Notes under the pieces: generated by a model
What the model was told of the DNA's origin: nothing
The model's database searches: none
Seen by the model: the letters and a program-made list of their open reading frames with translations, nothing else
Origin: Candidatus Acidulidesulfobacter diazotrophicus
GTDB lineage: Bacteria > SZUA-79 > Acidulodesulfobacterales > Acidulodesulfobacteraceae
Length of the DNA stretch: 64,000 nt
NCBI GenBank assembly: GCA_004195025.1
Contig: SGBB01000008.1
Coordinates: 25,687 to 89,686, forward strand
Direction: 5' to 3'
Program-made: the position numbers and the translations under genes
Part shown: one piece after another, positions 1-8,641 of the stretch
Numbering within the stretch: position 1 is the stretch's first letter
How the letters are laid out: the number at the start of each line of letters is the position of its first letter

Positions 1-247
1 CGGGAACTTCAATAACGGAACATTCACCTGTAAGGGTTTCTAATTTTATTTTGTCTATTCCTATCCCGTCTTCGTAAAAATGACGCGGGGCATCTATATG
101 CGTTCCGGTATGTGTTCCAAAAGAAAGATGTGTATTATTTGCGGCATCGCCGTTTTTAATACTTGAAAATTGTTTTATGATAACTTCAGGGTCTTTTGGA
201 TAATGGACCATCCCGTCTTCAACCATTAAACTGACGTCTATATACAT
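1..247 (-). CDS. Cyclase family protein (kynurenine formamidase-like), partial
   Basis: This is the N-terminal part (about 82 codons) of a gene that runs off the left edge. The translation starts MYIDVSLMVEDGMVHYPKDP and carries HTGTHIDAPRHF, the metal-binding HxGTHxDxPxH motif of the cyclase/arylformamidase family, metal-dependent hydrolases of amide or cyclic substrates. The ATG at 245-247 has a GAGAGGT ribosome-binding sequence just upstream. The family is clear. The substrate is not: KynB-type N-formylkynurenine hydrolysis is only one possibility, and no kynurenine genes are visible nearby. Confidence 0.8.
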   Translation of the reverse strand, partial: MYIDVSLMVEDGMVHYPKDPEVIIKQFSSIKNGDAANNTHLSFGTHTGTHIDAPRHFYEDGIGIDKIKLETLTGECSVIEVP

Positions 248-410
248 TCTCTACCTCTCATATTTTGATTTTAATCTTTTCATATAAATTTATTTTCCGC
301 GTTTATGTTCTTTTATTTTATTTATTAATTTATTATTAAAATCAACAAATAAACTTATAATAACATTAAAATTATTGGAACAATACAATATATAATAAGC
401 ATTATTTATT

Positions 411-1301
411 TTAATGAACGGAATGACCGCCAAACTGATGCCTTAAAGCTGCAAGCACTCTATTAGCAAAAGAATTTTCCTGTCTTGACCTGAATCTTGC
501 AAATACGGATTCTGCAAGCACAGGAGCTGGAACTGCCATATCAATAGCTTCTTTCAATGTCCATCTTCCTTCTCCTGAGTCGTCAACTATAGGTTTAAGG
601 TTTTCAAGCTCGGGGTCTAATCTGAAAGCATTATGGGCAAGATCTAAAAGCCATGACCTGACAACTGATCCGTGGCTCCATAATCCTGTTATATCCGTCA
701 AATTTACATTAAAATCGCTTGTTTTTAAAATTTCAAAACCTTCGGCATAAGCCTCCATCATTCCATATTCTATTGCATTGTGAACCATCTTAACAAAATG
801 TCCTGCTCCTGATTTTCCAATATATAAATATCCGTTTTCCGGAGCCAAAGTTTTAAATATAGGTTCACAATGGTTGAAAATTTCCTCTTCGCCCCCTATC
901 ATAGAACAGTAGCCTTCTTTTAATCCCCATATGCCTCCGCTTGTACCTGCATCAAGGAAATTTATTCCTTTTTCTTTAAGCATATTATATCTTCTTATTG
1001 AATCTTTATAGTAGGAATTCCCACCGTCAATTACAATATCAGTTTTTTCAACATATTTCAATACTTCTTCAAGCATTAAATCGGTAGTTTCTCCTGAAGG
1101 TACCATAAGCCATACTATTCTTGGACTTGATAGTTTTGAAACTAATTCCTTAATTGAGTCAGAGCCGATAGCGCCTTTATTTTTAACTGGTTCTTCTTTA
1201 GATAAGGTTCTATTAAAAACAACTACCTTATGCCCGCCTTCTAAAAGTCTGAACACCATATTGATGCCCATTTTTCCTAAACCGACCATACCGAGTTCCA
1301 T
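411..1301 (-). CDS. gnd: 6-phosphogluconate dehydrogenase, decarboxylating (short form)
   Basis: Oxidative decarboxylation of 6-phosphogluconate to ribulose 5-phosphate in the cytoplasmic pentose phosphate pathway. The 296-residue protein has the N-terminal Rossmann motif GLGKMG (about residues 7-12), a VVVFNRT turn after the second strand that fits NADP binding, the DGGNSYYKDS loop and the catalytic KMVHNAIEYG segment. The length matches the short GndA/YqeC-type enzymes rather than the roughly 470-residue form. An AGGAGGT ribosome-binding site precedes the ATG. The gene stands alone, with about 170 bp upstream. A related beta-hydroxyacid dehydrogenase is a less likely reading. Confidence 0.88.
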   Translation of the reverse strand: MELGMVGLGKMGINMVFRLLEGGHKVVVFNRTLSKEEPVKNKGAIGSDSIKELVSKLSSPRIVWLMVPSGETTDLMLEEVLKYVEKTDIVIDGGNSYYKDSIRRYNMLKEKGINFLDAGTSGGIWGLKEGYCSMIGGEEEIFNHCEPIFKTLAPENGYLYIGKSGAGHFVKMVHNAIEYGMMEAYAEGFEILKTSDFNVNLTDITGLWSHGSVVRSWLLDLAHNAFRLDPELENLKPIVDDSGEGRWTLKEAIDMAVPAPVLAESVFARFRSRQENSFANRVLAALRHQFGGHSVH

Positions 1302-1475
1302 AATTAATACCTCCTTAAATTATTTATTTTAGGTAATCTATCCAAGATTGCAGCAGAGATTAAGAAATTATTGGATATACCGCAATACATTAAGGAACAT
1401 TATATTACTATATTACTGCTGATTAATTACATTGCCGCCGCTAATAAAAAATTATAATTTTGAAAATTACGATTA

Positions 1476-2279
1476 TTATGGCTGGCTCGGTTGAGAAATA
1501 TTATTATTACCCGCATTACCGCTGCTAAAGCCTTTACCTATCTCTCTGATAATATCCAAAGGAATAGGCATTATCATTGTTGTATTGTTGGTTGAAGATA
1601 TTTCGTTCAGTGTTTGAAGATACCTTAGCTGAAGCGCCATCGGATTTTCCGCTATAATCTTAGCCGCGTCGCTTAATCTCTGGGCCGCCTGAAATTCTCC
1701 GTCGGCGTTGATTATTTTTGCCCTTCTGTCTCTTTCGGCTTCCGCCTGTCTTGCCATAGCTCTTTGCATATCCTGCGGCATATCAATCTGCTTTAACTCT
1801 ACTATCGTAATTTTTATACCCCATGGGCCTGTATGTTTATCTAATATTTCCTGTATCTCTGAATTTATTTTTTCCCGTTCCGCCAAAAGCTTGTCTAGTT
1901 CGGCTTCGCCGCAAATGCTTCTTAAACTCGTTTGGGCAAGCTGAGAAATTGCATTGTAATAATCTGATACCTGAACTACAGCATTAAGCGGATCTACTAT
2001 TTTAAAATAAACCACCGCGGATATCTTTAAGGTAACATTATCTTTTGTTATTACATCCTGAGAAGGAACTTCAAAGGTAATTATTCTTAAACTGACTCTA
2101 ACCATTCTGTCAATAATAGGCCATAGCAGTATCAATCCTGGACCTTTAACCGCAATTGCCCTGCCGAGCCTAAATATAACCGCTCTGTCATATTCTGTTA
2201 TAATTCTTACCGCATACAGAATAATCATAATCGCAACGATTATAATTACCGCTATAAATAAAACTCCAAAACCTTGCAT
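1476..2279 (-). CDS. Slipin / stomatin-like SPFH (band 7) membrane protein
   Basis: Membrane-anchored SPFH-domain protein of 267 residues. A single N-terminal transmembrane segment (about residues 5-27, very Ile/Val-rich) precedes the SPFH domain, seen in [20 protein letters not shown] and later in the coiled [20 protein letters not shown] region. Bacterial slipins scaffold membrane microdomains and are often paired with NfeD proteins. Two NfeD-type genes follow it here on the far side of the intergenic spacers, so the three probably form a functional group. The start is supported by a GGAGG about 6 nt upstream. Family certain, specific role unknown. Confidence 0.88.
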   Translation of the reverse strand: MQGFGVLFIAVIIIVAIMIILYAVRIITEYDRAVIFRLGRAIAVKGPGLILLWPIIDRMVRVSLRIITFEVPSQDVITKDNVTLKISAVVYFKIVDPLNAVVQVSDYYNAISQLAQTSLRSICGEAELDKLLAEREKINSEIQEILDKHTGPWGIKITIVELKQIDMPQDMQRAMARQAEAERDRRAKIINADGEFQAAQRLSDAAKIIAENPMALQLRYLQTLNEISSTNNTTMIMPIPLDIIREIGKGFSSGNAGNNNISQPSQP

Positions 2280-2337
2280 ATAGCCTCCAAATTAATTTTT
2301 TAAAAATTGATTTATTAGATTGGGTAAGATTAAATAT

Positions 2338-2628
2338 TTATTTATCCAACGGTACAACTTTTAATGTTAAAGAATTTGCATCTACCGTTATCACAGCAAC
2401 CTTTTCGCCCTTTTTTACAGGCTCATCAGACCATGCCTGCCATGTCTCGGAATTTAAAAAAATAGCCCCATAACCGTCTTTCGGTATGTCCTTTGTAACA
2501 ACACCCGTTGAATTGACAACCGGCAAACCGTATGATTTAGTCTTAGACGCTAAAGCCTTTAAAATTACAATCACAGGAATAACGACTATAATTACCAGGA
2601 GAAAGATTAATACAACATAAGATATCAT
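2338..2628 (-). CDS. NfeD-like small membrane protein (one TM plus OB fold)
   Basis: This 96-residue protein has one N-terminal transmembrane helix (about residues 4-25) followed by a compact beta domain. It contains VVTKDIPKDGYGAIFLNSET and ends VVPLDK, the NfeD C-terminal OB-fold pattern. It resembles the C-terminal half of the neighbouring 156-residue protein, so the two are probably paralogues. NfeD proteins partner stomatin/slipin proteins in membrane quality control, and the slipin gene lies directly downstream in the same direction. The short form has no protease domain. Confidence 0.72.
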   Translation of the reverse strand: MISYVVLIFLLVIIVVIPVIVILKALASKTKSYGLPVVNSTGVVTKDIPKDGYGAIFLNSETWQAWSDEPVKKGEKVAVITVDANSLTLKVVPLDK

Positions 2629-2698
2629 AAATATGTTAATTCAACATTATCCCTTATAATATATTATAAAAACAGAAATTGAATTTCAAATAGGCTGC

Positions 2699-3169
2699 TT
2701 AATTGCTTAGCTTTACTTTTAATTTTAAAGAATCTTTGTCTAAAACGGATAAAGAGTGCGGACCTTCTATTATAATAACTTTTTTGCCTTTTTCAATCGG
2801 ACTGTCTGCATAAGCCGTCCACATCTCGCCGTTTAAATCTATTTGACCAAAACCGTTATCGGGTATATCTTTTGTCACAAAAGCGACAGAATTAATTATA
2901 CTGTCCATTGATGATTTCACTTTTGTTTTATTGGCTTTGTACCCCAAAACTATAAATATGATTATAAATACTAACAATGTTACATAAGAAGGTAAAATTA
3001 TATCAATAAAAAAACCGGGAACAACCGGCGAAAACATAAATATAAAAATTGTTGCTACAACAAATAAAATAGCGCTGATTGACGTTAAAGCTCCATATGA
3101 AAACACAAAAAATTCAGTCACAATTAACGCAAAAGCAAAAATTACTAAAATGTATGCCATGATTTCCAT
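2699..3169 (-). CDS. NfeD family protein
   Basis: A 156-residue protein with several hydrophobic helices in the first roughly 75 residues, then an NfeD OB-fold domain (NSVAFVTKDIPDNGFGQIDL, GEMWTAYADSPIEKGKKV). No N-terminal ClpP-like protease domain is present, so this is the short NfeD class. It lies upstream of a second NfeD-like gene and the slipin gene, all on the minus strand with 50-70 bp gaps, which suggests co-transcription. The inferred role is membrane protein or microdomain maintenance together with the slipin. Confidence 0.75.
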   Translation of the reverse strand: MEIMAYILVIFAFALIVTEFFVFSYGALTSISAILFVVATIFIFMFSPVVPGFFIDIILPSYVTLLVFIIIFIVLGYKANKTKVKSSMDSIINSVAFVTKDIPDNGFGQIDLNGEMWTAYADSPIEKGKKVIIIEGPHSLSVLDKDSLKLKVKLSN

Positions 3170-3406
3170 AATATTTATTAATATTTATTTAAATAACATT
3201 AAATTTTGTAGTAACTTTGATGATATAGTTATTAATTTTTTAATGATTAACATTATATCTCGCATTAGTATATCGCAAATCTAACTTTGCAAAAAACAGC
3301 TGAATATCTATATTAACCTATACTAACTATTTATTTTATATATAATATATATATTTTGATTACTACAAGTTATTAGTATATCTCATATTTAGGAAATGAA
3401 CACAAA

Positions 3407-4168
3407 TTAATTTAACAACAAGCTTCTTATCAATTTCATATCTTCCCAGACATCTTTTTTTGCCGACGGATTTCTAAGCAAATAAGATGGATGATAAGTA
3501 GGTATAATTTTTATATTTTTGTAATCAAAAATTTTACCTCTGTGGCTGCCGATTTTTTCAAATTCAAAATTTTTTTCGCCGCCGATATTGTTAATTTCAT
3601 TAAAAATAAACATTGTTGAAAATTTTCCGAGAGTGCATATAATTTTAGGTTTTATTATATCAATCTGTTCCTGTAAAAATGGGCTGCAGCTTAAAATTTC
3701 ATCCGGCTCAGGATTTCGATTTTCAGGGGGTCTGCATTTTATAATATTTGCTATGTACACATTTTCGCGCTTAAGATTAATAGATTCAATAATTTTAGTT
3801 AATAATTGACCTGCTCTTCCGACAAAAGGCTGTCCTATCTTGTCTTCGTCTGCGCCAGGCGCTTCTCCTATAAACATTAACTCGGAGTCAGGGCTGCCTT
3901 CGCCGAATACTATCAGATTTCTTCCTTCGCTAAGTTTGCATTTTATACAATTATTTATTTTTTTATTTTTAAGATATATAAGCGCTTCGTCTTTTTTTAA
4001 ATTTTCGGCGCTTTTAAATGACGAGAACAAAACATTTTGCACTGCAATTTTTTGTTCTCTGTCTTGTTCGCAGCTTTTTTTATTATCATGATAAAGTTCG
4101 TTAACTGCTAAATTAAAAGCAAAACTATCTTTATATTGCAAAACAGATTCTTTAATTTTTTCATCCAT
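3407..4168 (-). CDS. Uracil-DNA glycosylase, family 4 (iron-sulfur type)
   Basis: Removes uracil from DNA arising from cytosine deamination. The core motif [20 protein letters not shown] is the family 4 signature. Two pairs of cysteines that would hold the [4Fe-4S] cluster are visible: CIKC upstream of the core, and the cysteines flanking [14 protein letters not shown]. The C-terminal [10 protein letters not shown] block is the conserved DNA-binding loop. The 253-residue length includes about 70 poorly conserved N-terminal residues. The gene is 70 bp downstream of iorB in the same direction and could share its transcript. Confidence 0.9.
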   Translation of the reverse strand: MDEKIKESVLQYKDSFAFNLAVNELYHDNKKSCEQDREQKIAVQNVLFSSFKSAENLKKDEALIYLKNKKINNCIKCKLSEGRNLIVFGEGSPDSELMFIGEAPGADEDKIGQPFVGRAGQLLTKIIESINLKRENVYIANIIKCRPPENRNPEPDEILSCSPFLQEQIDIIKPKIICTLGKFSTMFIFNEINNIGGEKNFEFEKIGSHRGKIFDYKNIKIIPTYHPSYLLRNPSAKKDVWEDMKLIRSLLLN

Positions 4169-4238
4169 ATTTTAGATTATACCACAAGATTTATAATTTT
4201 AAATGGGATTAGTAGAAATGCTTTAGTGGGATTGCATT

Positions 4239-4856
4239 TTATAAATTTAGTCCAATATTAAAAGCTCTCAGGTTATCCTGAGCTTTTGAACCTTTTAAAA
4301 GAATATTTTCTATTACATTTTTAGATATAGGTATATTTGTTTTTGCAAATACAACGCCGAGTGAAATAACATTAACTGAGATTATAGAACCGAAATTTTC
4401 TATTGATAACTTATTAAAATCATAATAAAAAACTTTATCCGTTATATTATAAAGACTATTTAAAATATCGTCTAACTCAGGATATTTACTTTTCCCCATC
4501 CGCACGCTTATAGGAACATGCGGGTTTGTATTAAAAATAATGACGGAATTTTTATTTACATAAGAAATTGCCCTTAATGTTTCTATCGGCTCCAACGAAA
4601 TAAGAACATCTGCGTCACCCGATGCTATCATAGGCGAATGCATATTTTTTCTCTGATTTTGCATTTCTGAAACTGAATCATAAAAAATATATTTAACAAA
4701 TGCTTCCACGTAGCCTTCTCTTTGAGCCCCTCCTCTCCTTTCCGAGCCTGATACATCCTGCAGATCGGAATTAAGAGCGGCATTTTTCAGTATAGTACCT
4801 GCGGTTATTATTCCTTGTCCGCCAAGACCTGTAATGGCTATATTGAATTGTTGCAT
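4239..4856 (-). CDS. iorB: Indolepyruvate:ferredoxin oxidoreductase, beta subunit
   Basis: Gamma-domain-type subunit (205 residues) of the oxygen-sensitive enzyme that converts aryl-pyruvates from aromatic amino acids to aryl-acyl-CoA while reducing ferredoxin. The N-terminus ITGLGGQGIITAG and the SGSERRGGAQREG block are typical of this subunit. iorA lies directly upstream. The start codon is unusual: the ATG at 4854-4856 overlaps the first unit of an eight-copy octanucleotide tandem repeat and has no Shine-Dalgarno sequence. The same frame is closed by a TAA inside the repeat, so no longer N-terminus is available. Confidence 0.9.
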   Translation of the reverse strand: MQQFNIAITGLGGQGIITAGTILKNAALNSDLQDVSGSERRGGAQREGYVEAFVKYIFYDSVSEMQNQRKNMHSPMIASGDADVLISLEPIETLRAISYVNKNSVIIFNTNPHVPISVRMGKSKYPELDDILNSLYNITDKVFYYDFNKLSIENFGSIISVNVISLGVVFAKTNIPISKNVIENILLKGSKAQDNLRAFNIGLNL

Positions 4857-4918
4857 TATTGTATTATTGTATTATTGTATTATTGTATTATTGTATTATT
4901 GTATTATTGTATTATTGT
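4855..4918. repeat. Octanucleotide tandem repeat, 8 perfect copies, at the iorB start
   Basis: The unit ATTATTGT (ACAATAAT on the coding strand) is repeated eight times without change and abuts the iorB start codon. It fills most of the 92-bp iorA-iorB spacer. Repeats of this sort change copy number by strand slippage. Because the unit is not a multiple of three and the array lies in the untranslated leader, length changes would move the spacing to upstream signals rather than shift the frame. Confidence 0.95.
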
Positions 4919-4948
4919 ATTATATTGTTATATTATTTTAATTTTGTC

Positions 4949-7006
4949 TTATGTAATAATTTTTAGTTCAGTTTTGTTTTCTTTATTGTTAAGCAAATTT
5001 ACCTGCGGTTCAGAATTTATTAATGAATGCAAATTAAATTCTACTTTTCTTATTGCGCCGTTAGGACATACTTCGTAACAGACTCCGCATTTAACGCATG
5101 CAATAGTATCTATAAAATAAAATTCTTTATTATCATCTTCTTTTTTTAATTGGATTGCAGGACACGCTAATTCAACAAAACATTCATTGCACTTAACGCA
5201 GCGCTCTTTTTGCAATTCATATATAATTTCCGGCTTATTATTTAATTTAACATTTTTTATTTTATTTATTTTATTTCTCCTTTCTTCCTGAAGAATACAT
5301 TCTCTTTTGGCAATTATTACTTTTAAGCCTTTTTCTTTTAAAGCTTCTTTTATTAAGACGCTGAATCTTTTTACATTATTAGGGTCAATAGTTTTAATAT
5401 AAGAAATTCCTAATGATTTAAGCAAATCTTTTAAATTAATAGCATTAGGATTAGATATTCCGTCAATATCTATTTTAGTTGAAGGAGTTTTTTGATGTCC
5501 GGTCATTGCAGTCCAGCTATTATCAAGAATAATATATAAAATATTGGAATTATTCTGCACCGCATTCATTAAAACCGGTATGCCGGAATGATAAAAAGTG
5601 GAGTCTCCGACTAAAGCTATTATTTTTTTGCTCTTATCGGCAATACTGATGGCCTGCCCTATACTTAACCCCGAATTCATACATGTTAGCCAATCCATAG
5701 CATTATAGGGCGGCAATAGTCCAAGGGTATAGCATCCGATATCGCCGGCTATAATAACGTCTCTGTCTTTAGAATCCGTATTGGAATATCCTGATGCTTT
5801 TAAAATTGAATAAATTGAACCGCGATGAGGACAACCTACGCAGAAAGTTCCCATTCTTTGTGGAATTTTATCTGAAATCATTTCTAAATTCTTAACTGCA
5901 GTATCAAAATATTCAGGGGGAGGTTTTTTTAAAAAATTGGCTGCGCCTTTAATAACGTCGTCTACGGTTAATTCTCCATAAGCATTAAATATATTTTTGC
6001 CGTGAATTTTTCCTCGATAGCCTATTTCAAAAGCTATTTTTTTTATTTGAAATTCTAAGAAGCCTTCCGCTTCTTCAACAATAACAACTTCATCTAAATC
6101 GTTTAAGAATCTTTTTATAAGTTCTTCGGATAAAGGAAAAGTAATCCCTAATTTTAAAATTTTATAATTATCCGCATTAATAAAATTCAACGCTTCTATT
6201 AAATGGGCATATATAACTCCGGATGAAATAAAACCTATTCTATGGTTGTTTCCTCTATAGTGATTTCTTGAGCCTGTTTCAGCATCTATAATTATATTTA
6301 GTTCAGAAGTATTCGCGTACTTTTTAAGAAGTTCATTCCGTTCAAGATATTTTTTATGATTCTTAACGGCAAGATTAAAAAGATTGAGATAATTTTCGGG
6401 ATCTCTTTTGAAATTTCCGGATATCAAGTCTCTGTCTAAACAATCGCCAAAATGCAAAATACCTGCATTATGACACAATCTTGACGGTGCCATAAGTATG
6501 ATTCCAAAAGAAAATTGCTCTGAAATCTCAAAAGCTTTTTTTGTAAAGTCTTTAGCTTCCTGTATATTTGAAGGCTCTAAGATGGGCATATACGTATGTA
6601 AACTATACCATCTGTCATCTTGTTCATTTGAACTGCTTGGAGCTCCGGGGTCTGATCCTATCGCAAGAACAAGACCTGCCTTAACTCCTGTATATGCCAG
6701 AAAGTGGGCGGGCTCGCTAGCCACATTTAAACCTACATTCTTCATAGCGCATAAAGACCTGATGCCCGACCAAGAAGCGCCTATTGCTCCGTGCAAGGAA
6801 ATATGCTCATTTAAACTAAATTCGGTATAAATATTTTTTATATATTTTTTATTTTTGTCTAAAGTAATAATAATTTCGGAAGCCGGGGTTCCAGGATACA
6901 TAGATGCATAGCCTACTCCCGCTTCCAGCGCCCCTCTTGCTATTGCCTCATTTCCAAGGATTATCCCTTTATCGCCGTATTTTCCTTCAACAAACAAATT
7001 TGCCAT
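4949..7006 (-). CDS. iorA: Indolepyruvate:ferredoxin oxidoreductase, alpha subunit
   Basis: Thiamine-diphosphate-dependent catalytic subunit of 685 residues. The N-terminal pyrimidine-binding half has NEAIARGALEAGV and MYPGTPASEI. The TPP/Mg part has GDIGCYTLGLLPPYNAMDW and LVGDSTFYHSGIPVLMNAVQ. The C-terminus holds a two-cluster ferredoxin domain (CVKCNECFVELACP, then CVKCGVCYEVCPNGA). It is encoded 8 bp downstream of metF and directly before iorB, so metF-iorA-iorB look like one operon, perhaps linking ferredoxin reduction to folate C1 chemistry. The length is typical of the family. Confidence 0.93.
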   Translation of the reverse strand: MANLFVEGKYGDKGIILGNEAIARGALEAGVGYASMYPGTPASEIIITLDKNKKYIKNIYTEFSLNEHISLHGAIGASWSGIRSLCAMKNVGLNVASEPAHFLAYTGVKAGLVLAIGSDPGAPSSSNEQDDRWYSLHTYMPILEPSNIQEAKDFTKKAFEISEQFSFGIILMAPSRLCHNAGILHFGDCLDRDLISGNFKRDPENYLNLFNLAVKNHKKYLERNELLKKYANTSELNIIIDAETGSRNHYRGNNHRIGFISSGVIYAHLIEALNFINADNYKILKLGITFPLSEELIKRFLNDLDEVVIVEEAEGFLEFQIKKIAFEIGYRGKIHGKNIFNAYGELTVDDVIKGAANFLKKPPPEYFDTAVKNLEMISDKIPQRMGTFCVGCPHRGSIYSILKASGYSNTDSKDRDVIIAGDIGCYTLGLLPPYNAMDWLTCMNSGLSIGQAISIADKSKKIIALVGDSTFYHSGIPVLMNAVQNNSNILYIILDNSWTAMTGHQKTPSTKIDIDGISNPNAINLKDLLKSLGISYIKTIDPNNVKRFSVLIKEALKEKGLKVIIAKRECILQEERRNKINKIKNVKLNNKPEIIYELQKERCVKCNECFVELACPAIQLKKEDDNKEFYFIDTIACVKCGVCYEVCPNGAIRKVEFNLHSLINSEPQVNLLNNKENKTELKIIT

Positions 7007-7014
7007 ATATTGAT

Positions 7015-7788
7015 TTAAAACTTTTTTAATATATTTGTTTTTGCGCTTATAATCTTTATGATTAATCCGTCTACTTCCAAGCGCAAGGCTTTATCATAAG
7101 CTTCCTTCATAGAATTAAAAGTTTTTCCTATTTCTAATTCATTAATATGTATAAAAACCTTTCTGCCTTCTTTTTTAATATATTTAACTGCGCCGATATC
7201 ATCGGTAAAAGAATTAATTATAAAACTGTCTGCGCCTATATACACGAGTTTTTTTATTTTTGCCATATCAATCGGAGCGGAGGCGGTAACTTTCACACCA
7301 AGGTTAAAGTCACCAACATTATATGTATCATCGTTAGGATAAGTGACGTTATTTTTAGATAAATCATTAATTGAACTATTTTCAATTAAATTGTTAATTG
7401 ATTTAGATTTAATAATTGAACTAAATGCAACCACATCTATATCGTAAACAGGCTTTGCTGAATAAAATACCGTTTTCATAGGATGTAAACCTTCGGATAT
7501 TATAATATTTTTCAACCCTATCTGATTTAGAGTAATGAGATCGGAAAACAGCGAAATTCTGTTTTTGTCTCTCATATTAAATGAATAAGTTATTGCAGTA
7601 TTAAAATTTTCATCCGATAAGGTTTTACAAAGCAAAATTGCATTAAACCCAAAATTTTGTTCAATAATTATATTATCGGCTTTAATAGATTTATTTTTGC
7701 CAAGCTCATCCGATAATACTTTTAATTCATGTAAGAAATTTTTATAATTTTCACTTAAAGGAGATTCTATTTCCGGTATAATATTCAT
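7015..7788 (-). CDS. metF: Methylenetetrahydrofolate reductase-like protein (MetF family)
   Basis: Divergent MetF/FAD-linked reductase of 257 residues, reducing 5,10-methylene-THF to methyl-THF. The segment AITYSFNMRDKNRISLFSDL corresponds to the 'CRDrNr-al-sdl' folate/FAD block of MTHFR, followed by a GIKN-type strand (LKNIIISEGLHP) and AKPVYDIDVV. A short Asn/Ser-rich stretch interrupts the middle. The metV gene (zinc-binding partner) lies upstream, which supports a two-subunit MetFV enzyme of the kind used in Wood-Ljungdahl organisms. Similarity is weaker than for typical MetF, so substrate assignment is partly from context. Confidence 0.7.
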   Translation of the reverse strand: MNIIPEIESPLSENYKNFLHELKVLSDELGKNKSIKADNIIIEQNFGFNAILLCKTLSDENFNTAITYSFNMRDKNRISLFSDLITLNQIGLKNIIISEGLHPMKTVFYSAKPVYDIDVVAFSSIIKSKSINNLIENSSINDLSKNNVTYPNDDTYNVGDFNLGVKVTASAPIDMAKIKKLVYIGADSFIINSFTDDIGAVKYIKKEGRKVFIHINELEIGKTFNSMKEAYDKALRLEVDGLIIKIISAKTNILKKF

Positions 7789-7927
7789 AACTTTATTATA
7801 TTATATGTGCTAAATTTATATGAATTAAATAATTATTTTTATATTTTATTAATCAATTAGTAGTTAATATAATTATAAATACTATACTAATTCATTATCA
7901 TTGCCCGCTGTCGGCTGATGCGACCGC

Positions 7928-8048
7928 AAACCGTATCTTTCTTACAATTATTATATAAGACGTTCTATGGTTATAATAGTCGGCAAGTGTTTAAATATTT
8001 TTTTTAATACTCATTATGCTGTAATCTCTAGGAGAAAAGATACGGTTT
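7928..8048. repeat. 13-bp perfect inverted repeat flanking the metV end
   Basis: AAACCGTATCTTT at 7928-7940 is matched by its exact reverse complement at 8036-8048, 95 bp apart. The right arm lies inside the 3' end of metV. The intervening non-coding stretch, especially 7903-7930, is visibly richer in G and C than the surrounding spacer. Possible readings are a transcript-level stem controlling metV-metF expression or the trace of a small insertion. I cannot tell which. Confidence 0.5.
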
Positions 8049-8626
8049 ATATTTTCTTCTTCCCCAAAATTTTTCATATTCATATAAGATGTCATAAATA
8101 TGCAATTCGATGTCTCGTAAACTTCGCATTTAATGCCGTTATGTCCTTCGCATGGTCCGTTTAGCAATCCTTTAGGACAAAGAGTAATTGTGCATACTCC
8201 GCCGGTAAAATTAAGTCTGCATTCATCGCATCCGCGGCACAAAGGGCTATACTCGCCAATATGTTCCGTCTTAGCTATATATTTGCTGTCTGTTCCGGCT
8301 ATTACTTTTTTCCCTGTAAATTCGCCTATCGTTTGAACGCCGGTTCCGCATGACAGCACAACGACAGCATCTGTATTTTTAAGCTCGTCTTCTACAAAAC
8401 GGATATCTTCTTTTAATATCCTCATATCGCAGGGTTCATCAATAGAAATAGTAAATGTTATATTCTTGCCTGCTTCTTTTAAGGATTGTTCCATTTCCTT
8501 AACCTGCATAGAACCGCCGGTTAAGCATATGGAGGCGCATGATGCGCAGCCTACAATGCCGATATTTTGATATTTTTCAGCGGCATTTTTTATTTCTTCA
8601 GTATTTTTTTTTGTTGTTAAAAACAT
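7991..8626 (-). CDS. metV: MetV, zinc-binding partner of methylene-THF reductase (MTHFR C-terminal family)
   Basis: A 211-residue cysteine-rich protein. Cysteines occur as VGCASCASICLTGG near the N-terminus, VLSCGTGVQTIG in the middle, and CRGCDECRL with GGVCTITLCPKGLLNGPCEG at the end. These match the MTHFR_C/MetV family, which binds MetF in acetogens and sulfate reducers and may connect it to an electron donor. It starts 15 bp after htrA ends. The spacer to metF is about 200 bp, longer than elsewhere in this directon. Confidence 0.88.
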   Translation of the reverse strand: MFLTTKKNTEEIKNAAEKYQNIGIVGCASCASICLTGGSMQVKEMEQSLKEAGKNITFTISIDEPCDMRILKEDIRFVEDELKNTDAVVVLSCGTGVQTIGEFTGKKVIAGTDSKYIAKTEHIGEYSPLCRGCDECRLNFTGGVCTITLCPKGLLNGPCEGHNGIKCEVYETSNCIFMTSYMNMKNFGEEENINRIFSPRDYSIMSIKKNI

Positions 8627-8641
8627 TTTTATTATTTCCAG

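Noticed and set aside
1320..1440. Plus-strand stretch reading like GNLSKIAAEIKKLLDIPQYI
   Set aside because: No start codon, no ribosome-binding site and no recognisable family; probably chance in a short spacer.
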